From NCBI GenBank assembly GCA_035457725.1, contig DATIBC010000105.1, positions 1-64,000 of the forward strand: a stretch of 64,000 bases of DNA. Reading direction: 5' to 3'. Position 1 is the stretch's first letter, and each line of letters opens with the position of its first letter. Below, in pieces: positions 1-7,432 of the stretch. Source of the stretch: DATFES01 sp035457725 (lineage in GTDB: Bacteria > Pseudomonadota > Alphaproteobacteria > CACIAM-22H2). Position numbers and translations under genes: made by a program. The notes below the pieces were generated by a model, which did not search any database, had not been told where the DNA came from, and saw nothing but the letters and a program-made list of their open reading frames with translations.

Positions 1-1160
1 TTGCCCGTCTCGCGGGCGATGTCCTCGATCGAGCGCCCCTCGAGCCGACGGTTCTCCTCGCGCGCCGTCTCGACGACATGGAGCTTGTCCCACTCGCTGT
101 TGAACACGCGCAGGCCGCGCGCCGCCTGTAGTTCCTCGCGCACCCTGCGTCGGAAGCCGTCGTCGCGATACACCGCGGCGAGTGCCGCGCCGTGCGCCTC
201 CATCGCCGGCTTCCACGTCTCCAGTCCCTCGAACAGATACGGGCTGGCGAGCGTGAAATCCATCGTCAGCGGACAGCAGGAGATCTGCGCGTAGAGCATG
301 TTGCCGCGCGCCCGTGCGGCGTTGATCTGCGCCAATCCTTCGAAGACGCTGTCGGGGCTGGTGTTGCTGTGGAACATCGCGGCGATCACCACCGGCCGGC
401 GGCAGTCGGCGGCGAGGGTCTCGAGGTAGGGGATGGTGGTCCTGGCGCCCTTGGTCAACATGAAGACGCCGCGCCCCGATTCGCCCATCGCCGTGACGAG
501 CGCGCGCAGCTCGCGATCGTCGGCGAGCCGCGAGGGCATCGGAATGCCGTTCTCGCCGTTATGCGGCTCGTTGGTCGAGGTGGCGAAGCCGACGGCGCCC
601 GCCGCCATCGCCTCCGCTGCCAGGCGGCGCATCGCGGCGATTTCGTCGTCGCGCGCCTGGCGTGTGGCGGCGTCTTCGCGCAGCACGAAGGTGCGCAGCG
701 ACGAATGGCCGACGAACGCGGCGACGTTGGGCCCGACGCCGTTGCGCTCGAGCATGGCGAGGTACTCGGCGAAGCTCTCGAACTCCCAGCGGATGCCGGC
801 GCGCAGTGCTGCAAGCGACATGCCCTCGACGTGGGTGAGGTTGCGCATCGTCAGGTCGCGGTCCTCGCGCCGGCAAGGCGCGATGGTGAAGCCGCAATTG
901 CCGATGACGATGGTGGTGACGCCGAGCGCCGGCGAAGGGTCGGCGAACGGATCCCAGGTGATCTGCGCGTCGTAATGCGTGTGGCCGTCGATGATGCCGG
1001 GCGCCAGCGCGCGGCCGTCGGCCTCGATAGTCTCGCGCCCGGGCCCGAGCTTGCCGCCGACCGCGGCGATCTTGCCGTGGGCGACGGCGAGGTCGCCGTG
1101 AAAAGGCGCCGCGCCGGTGCCGTCGACGATGAGCGCGTTGCGTATCACCAGGTCATGCAC
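1..1160 (-). CDS. N-acyl-D-amino-acid deacylase / D-aminoacylase-type amidohydrolase (3' end outside window)
   Basis: About 386 residues are visible; the C-terminus lies beyond position 1. The N-terminus reads VHDLVIRNALIVDGTG, the small beta-sandwich opening of amidohydrolase superfamily members, followed by the metal-binding HxH at about residues 60-62 (DGHTHYDAQITWDP) and the NCGF segment typical of D-aminoacylases. The family hydrolyses N-acyl-D-amino acids or related amides with a zinc centre; the actual substrate cannot be read from the sequence. The start is the GTG at 1160, preceded by GAGGGG at good spacing; the nearby ATG is in another frame. The gene lies 29 bp downstream of the oxygenase fusion on the same strand, so the two probably share a transcript. 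Confidence 0.85.
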   Translation of the reverse strand, partial: MHDLVIRNALIVDGTGAAPFHGDLAVAHGKIAAVGGKLGPGRETIEADGRALAPGIIDGHTHYDAQITWDPFADPSPALGVTTIVIGNCGFTIAPCRREDRDLTMRNLTHVEGMSLAALRAGIRWEFESFAEYLAMLERNGVGPNVAAFVGHSSLRTFVLREDAATRQARDDEIAAMRRLAAEAMAAGAVGFATSTNEPHNGENGIPMPSRLADDRELRALVTAMGESGRGVFMLTKGARTTIPYLETLAADCRRPVVIAAMFHSNTSPDSVFEGLAQINAARARGNMLYAQISCCPLTMDFTLASPYLFEGLETWKPAMEAHGAALAAVYRDDGFRRRVREELQAARGLRVFNSEWDKLHVVETAREENRRLEGRSIEDIARETG

Positions 1161-1189
1161 GTTCGTTCCCCTCGCTTGAATTTTCCGGA

Positions 1190-2323
1190 TCATCCGCCGC
1201 TCATGTGGGTTCCGAGCATGAAACGCCGACCCTTGGTGACCCGCAGCACCTCGTGCAGGAGCGAGGCCGACCAGATGATCGCGCTGCCGGTCTCGACCTC
1301 GTAAATTTGCTCGCCATACTCGCGAAAACGCAGCTGGCCGCCCTCGTACTCGCCGGCGTTCAGCACCACCGAGGCGGTGAAGCGGCGAAATCGCGTCGCC
1401 GGGCTGTTGTTGTCGCGATGCTGCGGTAGTCCGCCGTCCTCGGCCGCGTCGTAGCAGGCGATGCGGTACGCCTCGCGATGGGTGATCGTGGTCTGGAACG
1501 CGGTCTCGATCTCGGGGATCAGGCGGCGCATGAGCTTCGCGTCGATATAGGATTGCAGCTCGGCCGCGCGTACGACGAGCTGCACGACGTTGCCGTAAAG
1601 ATTCTCGCGCAGCTTGAAATCGCCCTTCTCCAGCCGATAAGCGTCGCAGTCCTGGGTGACGGGATCGGGCTCCCAGACCGGCGCTGGCCGCGCATAATAA
1701 TCGATCAGCATCGCGCAATCGGCCCGGCTGAGCGCGCGCGGGACGACAAGCACCGGCGGGTGCGGGCCGAGCATCGCCGCAGGCGGCGCCGGTTTGTCTT
1801 CGATGAGGCGCCGGAGCCGCATCGCGTGCGGCGCATTTCCGGGCCGGTCGATGATCGCCGCCACGCGGCGATTGCCGTCGAGCAGCAGCGACACCGCGCC
1901 GTTGGCGAGATCGCCGAAACCGTAAGCGCGGCGCACCGCTCCCTTCGGATCGCACAAGATGGGGAAATTGAGGCGATGACCAGCGGCGAGCGCGCGGTTG
2001 GCTTCGGGCGTGCCGTCGATGATCGCGAATACGGCCAGGCGATGGCGAGCGAACGCGGTCAATTCGTCGCGATAGGCGTCGAGCTCGGTGGCGTGGCCGT
2101 CGGTGGCGACGCCAGCGGTGAATACCAGCGCCACTGGGCCGCCCGAGAAGCCAACCTCCCATGGGCTTGTCAGCCGCTCGTTGTGATCGCGAAGCTGAAA
2201 TGGCGGCGGGTGATCGCCCGGCTCAAGGCGCAGCGGCGGCGCCTCGCCGCGCAACACCGCCGCCGGCGACGGCGGCCGCGCGATCGCGAAAACCTTGGCG
2301 CGTCCCTCTTCGGGGGCCGACAT
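1190..2323 (-). CDS. Peroxiredoxin-like domain fused to a 2OG-Fe(II) oxygenase (prolyl 4-hydroxylase type)
   Basis: 377 aa. Residues about 30-170 have an AhpC/TSA (redoxin) layout (LEPGDHPPPFQLRDHN, then ALVFTAG, then NFPILCDPKGAVRRAYG), but the place where the peroxidatic cysteine should be (about 76-77) reads Gly-His, so this half cannot work as a normal peroxiredoxin. Residues about 185-377 form a P4H-like double-stranded beta-helix with iron ligands H302, D304 and H357 and a 2-oxoglutarate-binding basic residue at 366/367 (KGRRF). Thus the oxygenase half looks active and the redoxin half degenerate. The family usually hydroxylates protein side chains or small molecules; the target is unknown. 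It is divergent from the enolase-superfamily gene at 2494 (170 bp between starts). Confidence 0.85.
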   Translation of the reverse strand: MSAPEEGRAKVFAIARPPSPAAVLRGEAPPLRLEPGDHPPPFQLRDHNERLTSPWEVGFSGGPVALVFTAGVATDGHATELDAYRDELTAFARHRLAVFAIIDGTPEANRALAAGHRLNFPILCDPKGAVRRAYGFGDLANGAVSLLLDGNRRVAAIIDRPGNAPHAMRLRRLIEDKPAPPAAMLGPHPPVLVVPRALSRADCAMLIDYYARPAPVWEPDPVTQDCDAYRLEKGDFKLRENLYGNVVQLVVRAAELQSYIDAKLMRRLIPEIETAFQTTITHREAYRIACYDAAEDGGLPQHRDNNSPATRFRRFTASVVLNAGEYEGGQLRFREYGEQIYEVETGSAIIWSASLLHEVLRVTKGRRFMLGTHMSGG

Positions 2324-2493
2324 GGTCGTGAAATCTCCGTCACGTGGCAGGCCGGTGGCAACACCCTCGGCGAAAGTGTCGCCGAGCGAAGCCAGTGGCG
2401 CAAGGGCGCCCGTCGCGCGATTGCAGCGGCGGCGTGCCGCCGTCTAAGGTGTCGCTGGCCCGAGCCGGTGGCCAAGGGGAGGACACGCGCCGC

Positions 2494-3585
2494 ATGACCT
2501 CGATCGCCTCGATCGTCGCCGATCATTTTCTTATTCCTCTGCCGGTGGCGCTGTCGGACAGCACGCACGGCACGATCACCCATTTCGAGCTGATCACGGC
2601 GCGGGTGCGCGACGCCGATGGCGGCGAGGGCGTCGGCTACACCTATACGGTGGGCGCCGGCGGGGCCGCCGTCCATGCGCTGATCGCGCGCCATCTGGCG
2701 CCGCTGCTCGCGCGCCAGGATTCGACGCGCATCGAGCATCTGTGGCAACGCATGTGGTGGGCGCTCCACTATGGCGGGCGCGGCGGGCCGACCAGCCTGG
2801 CGATCTCGGCGGTCGACACGGCGCTGTGGGACCTCAAAGCGCGCCGCCATGGGCTGCCGCTATGGCGGCTCCTGGGCGGTCACGATCCGCAAGTGCCGGC
2901 TTACGCCGGCGGCATCGATCTCGATTTTCCGCTCGATCGATTGCTCGCCCAGACCGAGGACAATCTCGCCAAGGGGTTTCGCGCCATCAAGATGAAGGTC
3001 GGGCGGCCGAAGCTGAGCGAGGACCTGGCGCGGGTGAAGGCGATGCGCGAGCGGCTTGGCGCCGATTTTCCGCTGATGGTCGACGCCAATATGCGCTGGA
3101 CGGCCGATCAGGCGATCCGCGCCGCGCGGGCCTTGGCCGAGTTTGGCGTCTATTGGCTCGAGGAGCCGACGATCCCCGACGACATCGCCGGGCACGTGCG
3201 GGTGGTGCGCGAGGGCGGCCTGCCGGTGGCGACGGGCGAGAACCTGCACACGTTGTGGGAGTTCCAGCAGATGATCGCCGCTGGTGGCGTGACGTTTCCC
3301 GAGCCCGACGTCAGCAATTGCGGCGGCATCACCGTGTGGATGAAGGTGGCGCACCTCGCCGAGGCGTTCAACCTGCCGGTCACCTCGCACGGCGTGCACG
3401 ATTTGCACGTCCATCTGCTTGCCGCGGTGCCCAACCGCTCGTATCTCGAGGCGCATGGCTTCGGCCTCGAGCGGTTCATCGCCCAGCCGATGAAGATCGT
3501 CGACGGCTTCGCCACCGCGCCCGAGCGCCCCGGCCACGGCGTGACGTTCGACTGGGCTGCGCTCGAGGCGCATCGCGCGGGGTAG
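2494..3585 (+). CDS. Mandelate racemase/muconate lactonizing enzyme family protein (enolase superfamily)
   Basis: 363 aa from the ATG at 2494, chosen for its GGGAGGA ribosome-binding site; the reading frame is open further upstream but without support. The MR-subgroup catalytic set is complete: KxK at K166/K168 (IKMKVG), metal ligands D197 (VDAN), E223 (LEEP) and E249 (TGEN), and the D272/H299 dyad (EPDVSN, SHGVHD). These fall two residues away from the mandelate racemase numbering. The enzyme should abstract the alpha proton of a carboxylate, giving racemisation or, more often in this group, dehydration of a sugar acid. The substrate is not predictable here. It stands alone on the plus strand between two minus-strand groups. 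Confidence 0.87.
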   Translation: MTSIASIVADHFLIPLPVALSDSTHGTITHFELITARVRDADGGEGVGYTYTVGAGGAAVHALIARHLAPLLARQDSTRIEHLWQRMWWALHYGGRGGPTSLAISAVDTALWDLKARRHGLPLWRLLGGHDPQVPAYAGGIDLDFPLDRLLAQTEDNLAKGFRAIKMKVGRPKLSEDLARVKAMRERLGADFPLMVDANMRWTADQAIRAARALAEFGVYWLEEPTIPDDIAGHVRVVREGGLPVATGENLHTLWEFQQMIAAGGVTFPEPDVSNCGGITVWMKVAHLAEAFNLPVTSHGVHDLHVHLLAAVPNRSYLEAHGFGLERFIAQPMKIVDGFATAPERPGHGVTFDWAALEAHRAG

Positions 3586-3617
3586 GGGGTGCGGCGGTTT
3601 GCGGGCGCATTCGCCGC

Positions 3618-3911
3618 TCAGCCGCCGCCGAGATGATCCAGCCGAATGGCCCGCCGCGCAAAGCGGGCGACGATGTCGAGCCGCCCGCCCGCGGCCTCGA
3701 TGTAACGGCGCAATCGGCCGATCGTCATATCGGCCTGCCGCTCGAGCTTCGACACCGCGGCCTGGGACACGCCCAGGGTCTTGGCGAGCTCGGCCTGGGT
3801 GAGACGCTCCTCACGCCGCAACTGCGCGAGAATCGCCTTGCCACGCCGCGCCGCGCGTCGGCGGTTTTCCGCCGGCATTTCAGCTCGAAGTGTTGCATAC
3901 GATTTAGCCAT
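3618..3911 (-). CDS. HigA-like HTH antitoxin (XRE family)
   Basis: 97 aa. After a basic N-terminus, residues about 38-62 form an XRE/Cro helix-turn-helix (LTQAELAKTLGVSQAAVSKLERQ), followed by TIGRLRRYIEAAGGRL, the usual C-terminal part of small HigA-type antitoxins. It lies just downstream of a RelE/HigB-like toxin gene on the same strand; toxin-first order is the hallmark of higBA loci. The antitoxin would bind and neutralise the toxin and repress the shared promoter upstream near 4300-4410. Confidence 0.85.
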   Translation of the reverse strand: MAKSYATLRAEMPAENRRRAARRGKAILAQLRREERLTQAELAKTLGVSQAAVSKLERQADMTIGRLRRYIEAAGGRLDIVARFARRAIRLDHLGGG

Positions 3912-3937
3912 GGCTCCCAGTCGTCCATTGCAAGAGG

Positions 3938-4298
3938 CTAAGTAGGAAATCCAGCGCGTCGCAGTTGCTCGATGTGGCGGTCAAGAATGCGGTCAGCGCG
4001 CGACGTGCGATCGATACCAGAGCGCATCACCGCGTTTGTCGCCGCCGAGTAACAAGATCGCTACGCGTCGCGGGTCGAACGCGAAAAGAACGCGCAGCGG
4101 CCGACCGTGATGCTGGACGCGGAGCTCCTTCATGTTCGAATACCTCGAATCCTTTACGTGGTCGACATAAGGTCGACCCAGCGATGGCCCCCGTTGTTCC
4201 AACACGTGGATGATCGCATTGAGCGATTCCTGCGCGGCATTGGGTAACGACCTCCACCAGGTCTCAAACTCCTCGCTGATTTCGACGTTCCACGGCAC
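3938..4298 (-). pseudogene. RelE/HigB-like toxin, apparent single-base frameshift near the 3' end
   Basis: The intact reading from the GTG at 4298 gives 101 aa and stops at 3993 (MPWNVEISEEFETWWRSL ... LLLGGDKRGDALWYRSHVAR). This is the Gp49/HigB-like fold of ribosome-dependent mRNA interferases, but the usual last helix is missing. One base out of frame, straight after the GCGCGCG run at 3996-4002, the DNA encodes ADRILDRHIEQL and seven more residues, matching the expected family C-terminus, and stops at 3938, 26 bp before the antitoxin start. A one-base indel in the GC run therefore explains the truncation. It may be a real inactivating mutation, a sequencing error, or less likely programmed frameshifting. 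Confidence 0.7.
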
Positions 4299-4302
4299 AA
4301 TG

Positions 4303-4320
4303 TATAACCCTTAAGTTATA
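4303..4320. promoter_or_regulatory. Inverted repeat TATAAC-N6-GTTATA upstream of the toxin gene
   Basis: TATAAC at 4303-4308 and GTTATA at 4315-4320 form a 6-6-6 inverted repeat starting 5 bp upstream of the toxin GTG. Read on the minus strand, TATAAC also makes a plausible -10 element that would leave a leader of only a few bases. Autoregulation by the antitoxin at such a site is the norm for this family; the assignment here is inference. Confidence 0.4.
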
Positions 4321-4359
4321 TAAAATCAGTCGCTACGCACGGACAGGTTAGTCAACAAC

Positions 4360-4409
4360 GACAATCTAAAATAATCTCCATTGTATATCAAGACAATCTA
4401 TGATTGTCT
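4360..4409. promoter_or_regulatory. GACAATC operator-like cluster (half-site plus perfect palindrome)
   Basis: A perfect 19-bp palindrome, AGACAATCTATGATTGTCT, lies at 4391-4409 (8-bp arms, 3-bp centre). The same GACAATCTA half-site occurs at 4360-4368, 32 bp away or about three helical turns. Such phased sites suit a dimeric HTH repressor; the neighbouring HigA-like protein is the obvious candidate. Confidence 0.45.
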
Positions 4410-4636
4410 ACACCATCGCCACATTGTCGCAAGCGTCGGGACTCAAAAAGAGTCATTTGCCAGAGAAGCACGATATCGAGTTTCGCTTCGGTGGTGGAAG
4501 TCGCCGATTCGCGGTAATAATTGCAGCCGAATCGACAGCGGGGGGAATTCCCTGGAGGAAGATTTCGCGCGTAAGCGACCTGACCAGCCAGGTCAGCGTG
4601 TGAACCGCGTGGAAATTCCGTTGCGATGCAGCAGCC

Positions 4637-4831
4637 ATGATCCGCGAACTCGATATCGTCCAACTCGCCCGCGATTTGCCGTCATGGGGACTGAAACGCG
4701 GCGACACCGCAACGGTGGTGCTGGTTCATAAGCACGGTACAGCCTATGAGGTCGAGGTCACGACGCCGGCCGGCGAAACCTTGGCGGTCATAACGCTGAG
4801 CGCGGACCAGATCATGTCGCGGCCGGCATGA
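4637..4831 (+). CDS. DUF4926 domain-containing small protein
   Basis: 64 aa. The whole protein fits the DUF4926 pattern: IRELDIVQLARDLPSWGLKRGD, then TATVVLVH, then AYEVEVTTPAGETLAVITL, an SH3-like all-beta layout. Members are often found beside small accessory or toxin-antitoxin-like genes, commonly after a DUF6883 gene; I looked for that partner upstream and did not find it. Function is unknown. The gene is close to the damaged higBA-like pair and may be part of the same accessory patch. Confidence 0.75.
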   Translation: MIRELDIVQLARDLPSWGLKRGDTATVVLVHKHGTAYEVEVTTPAGETLAVITLSADQIMSRPA

Positions 4832-4861
4832 GCCGGTTGCGGATTTCGCCACGGAGGATTT

Positions 4862-5006
4862 AGAGCGTGATCCGCTTTAGTGTAATCATGTTGCGCGCCC
4901 TCATGGTTCGACAGGCTCACCATGAAGGCATATTTATCAGTCCTCGCCCTGAGCCTGTCGAAGGGCGAGGGATACAACCGAAGATTCAACCTTAGCGGAT
5001 CGTACC
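4862..5006. repeat. Dispersed intergenic repeat, copy 1 (two hairpins with complementary loops)
   Basis: Left end AGAGCGTGATCCGCT, right end AGCGGATCGTACC (a decayed inverse of the left end). Hairpin A (4897-4929) has 11-bp arms with one mismatch around the loop TCGACAGGCTC. Hairpin B (4942-4970) has perfect 9-bp arms around the loop GAGCCTGTCGA, the exact reverse complement of loop A. The element touches the ccmI stop codon, so it is transcribed at the 3' end of the ccm mRNA and may act as a terminator or stabiliser. Related copies are near 13778, 30972 and 56471. Confidence 0.75.
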
Positions 5007-6398
5007 CTATGGTCTCGCGCCGAGCTCCGCCAAGCGCTTCTCGACCTCGGCGCGTTCGGGCGAGCCGGCGGGGAGTCGCGGCAGCAGGCGTTCCCACAGC
5101 CTCGCCGCTTCCTCGGCGTTGCCGGCCTCGGCCTCGGCGAGGCCGACGAACCACAGCGCGTCGCCGTGCTCGGGCGACAGCGCCAGTATCTTGCGCATCG
5201 TCGCGACGAACTCGGGCGGCAGCGCCTCGCCCGCCTGCGTGTCACCGTATTGTAGTTCGGCGTAGTCGCTAAGCACGTCGATACGCTCCGGCGCTAATGC
5301 GACCGCGCGATCGAGCGCCGCCGCCGCTTTGTCGCGCTCGCCCAGCACGCGCCAAGCGCGGGCGAGCCGCCGCCATCCCTCGATGTCGTCGGGCGCCGCT
5401 TCGAGACGCGCCGCGAGTGTCTCGACCATGGCGCGGATCGCCGCCGTGCGCTCCGCTTGCGGCAATCGCGCGATCTCCTCCGCCGCGTCGCGCCGCGCCG
5501 CCGCAGCCACGCGCGCCGCTTCGGCCGCGGGCGACGGCGTGACGCGGGAAAGATCGATCTTCGCCGCGCTCGCCACGCGGTCGCGTTCGGCCCGCACCGT
5601 CGCTGCCCACGGCGCGTCGTGCGGGCCGACATACAGCAAGTCGCTCCACATGCGCACCGCTTCGGCCGCCGCGCCCGACTGCGCCAGCGCCAGCCCCTTG
5701 TAATAGGCGGCGCGCGGATCGAACGCCTCGACCGCCAGCACGCGCTCGAACGCCGCCAGCGCCTCGGGGCCGACCACGCCAGCATCGGCGCGCGTCAACG
5801 CCTCGCCGAATTCGCCGGCGAATTCGAGGTTCTCGGGCGCAAGTTCCACAGCGCGCCGCCATGCCGCGATGGCCTCGTCATAGCGCTCCAACGCGGAATA
5901 TGTCCGGGCGAGCAGCGCCCAGCCGTCGCGATCGTCGGGCGCGGCGGCAAGCCGCGCCGCGAGCGAAGCAGCGCGCTCGGCAAGCTGCGCCTGCGCCGCC
6001 GCGACGCGCTCGGCTTCAAGGCTGCGCGCGGTGAAGGGCTGGCCTTGCAGCCATGGCGAGCCGGTCGCGGCGTAGAGTCCAAGCGCCGCCAGCGGCGCGA
6101 CGATCGCCGCCGCCAACGCCCAACTCGGCCATCGCGCCGGCGCCGCGGCCGATGATGTTTCCACCATCATCGCGTCGGCGGCCAACATGCGACGGGCGAT
6201 CTCGATGCGCGCCGCACCTGCCTCCGCTTCGGCGATCACACCGCGCGCGCGGTCGCGCTCGATCTCGGCGATCTGATCGCGATAAACGGCAAGATCGTGC
6301 GCGGCGCGGGCGATCGGCGTCGTCGGCCGTCGCGTCAGCGGCCATGCCAGCGCCGCGGCGACGATCACGGCCATCGATGCCAGCAGCAGCCACACCAT
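5007..6398 (-). CDS. ccmI: CcmI, c-type cytochrome biogenesis TPR protein
   Basis: 463 aa. An N-terminal membrane segment (residues 1-20) and a second hydrophobic stretch near 90-115 enclose the DQIAEIERDRARGVI region typical of CcmI/CycH; the C-terminal two thirds are TPR-like (GWALLARTYSALERYDEAIAAWRR and similar). CcmI chaperones apocytochrome c to the CcmF-CcmH ligation complex on the periplasmic side. The start lies 3 bp after the ccmH stop, and the gene closes the ccm operon. Confidence 0.93.
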   Translation of the reverse strand: MVWLLLASMAVIVAAALAWPLTRRPTTPIARAAHDLAVYRDQIAEIERDRARGVIAEAEAGAARIEIARRMLAADAMMVETSSAAAPARWPSWALAAAIVAPLAALGLYAATGSPWLQGQPFTARSLEAERVAAAQAQLAERAASLAARLAAAPDDRDGWALLARTYSALERYDEAIAAWRRAVELAPENLEFAGEFGEALTRADAGVVGPEALAAFERVLAVEAFDPRAAYYKGLALAQSGAAAEAVRMWSDLLYVGPHDAPWAATVRAERDRVASAAKIDLSRVTPSPAAEAARVAAAARRDAAEEIARLPQAERTAAIRAMVETLAARLEAAPDDIEGWRRLARAWRVLGERDKAAAALDRAVALAPERIDVLSDYAELQYGDTQAGEALPPEFVATMRKILALSPEHGDALWFVGLAEAEAGNAEEAARLWERLLPRLPAGSPERAEVEKRLAELGARP

Positions 6399-6401
6399 GG
6401 C

Positions 6402-6884
6402 TCAGCCCTTGCGCCCGTCGTCGTCGAGAAGGGTGGCGAGCCGGCGCTCCTCTTCGGGCGCCAGCGGCGGCGCGGCGCGCGCGGACGTCGCGATGTTGCG
6501 GCGGAGCCACAGCGCCACACCTGCGCCCGCGATCAAGAGCGCACAGGCCGATCCGAACCACAGCGGCCACGTCGCGGGCCGGACCGGCGGTCGCAGCAGC
6601 ACGTTGTCGCCGTAGCGCGCGACGAGATAAGCGAGGATCGCCTCGTCGCTGTCGCCGGCGACGATGCGTTCGCGGACCAGCCGGCGCAAATCGGCGGCGA
6701 GAGGTGCGTTCGAATCGTCAATCGACTGGTTTTGGCAAACCTGGCAGCGCAGTTCCTGCGAGAGCGCGCGGGCGCGCGCCTCTTGCGCCGCATCGGGCAG
6801 CATCTCCTGCGGCAGCACGGCGTGCGTCGGTGTCGCCAAGGCCAGCCACGCCATCGCGGCGACGATCATGCTTCGCGCGATCAT
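6402..6884 (-). CDS. ccmH: CcmH, cytochrome c maturation thioredoxin-like protein
   Basis: 160 aa. A signal segment ending near THA (residue 21) is followed by the CcmH motif RCQVCQNQSIDDSNA (C47, C50) and a C-terminal membrane helix (about 105-127). CcmH reduces the apocytochrome CxxCH cysteines and works with CcmF and CcmI in haem ligation. The ATG at 6884 overlaps the ccmG stop as ATGA, which fixes the start; upstream in-frame codons lie inside ccmG. Confidence 0.95.
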   Translation of the reverse strand: MIARSMIVAAMAWLALATPTHAVLPQEMLPDAAQEARARALSQELRCQVCQNQSIDDSNAPLAADLRRLVRERIVAGDSDEAILAYLVARYGDNVLLRPPVRPATWPLWFGSACALLIAGAGVALWLRRNIATSARAAPPLAPEEERRLATLLDDDGRKG

Positions 6885-7414
6885 TGCGACAGCCGCGAGA
6901 TCAGCGGCAGCAGCGTCTCCTCGAGATCGCGCGGCTCGATCGGCCCGACATGCTTGAAGCGGATGCGGCCGGCTTTGTCGATGACGAATGTCTCCGGCAC
7001 GCCATAGACGCCCCACTCGATGCCAGCGCGCCCAGAACCGTCGTAGCCAATCGCGCGATAGGGATTGCCGAGGCTCTTGAGCCAGGCCAGCGCTTGGCTT
7101 TCGTCGTCCTTGTAGTTGATGCCATAGATCGCGACGGCGCCTTCGCGCGTCAGGCGCATCAGAATCGGATGCTCGACCTTGCATGGCACGCACCAGGACG
7201 CGAAAACGTTGACCAACGCCACTTCGCCCTTGATCGCGGCCGGATCGAGCCCGGGCACACCGGCGCCCGGCAATGGCGGTAGTGCTGCTGCGGGAATCGG
7301 TTGGTCGATCAGCGCCGAAGGCACGCGCGCGGGATCGCGCGATAGGCCGAGCGCAAACCACGCGGCGATGGCAAGAAATACGGCCAGCGGGAGAATGTAA
7401 ACGAGCCGGCGCAT
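6881..7414 (-). CDS. ccmG: CcmG/DsbE, periplasmic thiol:disulfide oxidoreductase
   Basis: 177 aa from the ATG at 7414, which has an AGAGG site about 7 bp upstream; a GTG six bases earlier is possible. One membrane anchor (residues 5-24) precedes a thioredoxin fold with FASWCVPCKVEHP (C75, C78) and the cis-proline segment GVPETFVID. It supplies reductant to CcmH and the apocytochrome. It follows ccmF closely and overlaps ccmH by four bases, pointing to translational coupling. Confidence 0.95.
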   Translation of the reverse strand: MRRLVYILPLAVFLAIAAWFALGLSRDPARVPSALIDQPIPAAALPPLPGAGVPGLDPAAIKGEVALVNVFASWCVPCKVEHPILMRLTREGAVAIYGINYKDDESQALAWLKSLGNPYRAIGYDGSGRAGIEWGVYGVPETFVIDKAGRIRFKHVGPIEPRDLEETLLPLISRLSQ

Positions 7415-7432
7415 CGTCACCTCTGCCCGCGG

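Larger units (their letters stand above)
4299..4636. other. AT-rich intergenic stretch with operator-like palindromes
   Basis: This 338-bp stretch is clearly richer in A+T than its surroundings. It separates the toxin-antitoxin pair from the DUF4926 gene and holds the two palindromes listed separately. A short plus-strand frame (4400-4603, 67 codons) runs through it but resembles no family I know and has no ribosome-binding site, so I do not call it. Confidence 0.5.

Noticed and set aside
192..1304. Plus-strand frame of 370 codons opposite the D-aminoacylase
   Set aside because: Arg/Ala/Asp-rich antisense shadow without any domain; the minus-strand reading is a clear enzyme.
4400..4603. Possible 67-codon gene before the DUF4926 gene, looked at as a DUF6883 partner
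   Set aside because: No ribosome-binding site and no resemblance to DUF6883 or any family I know.
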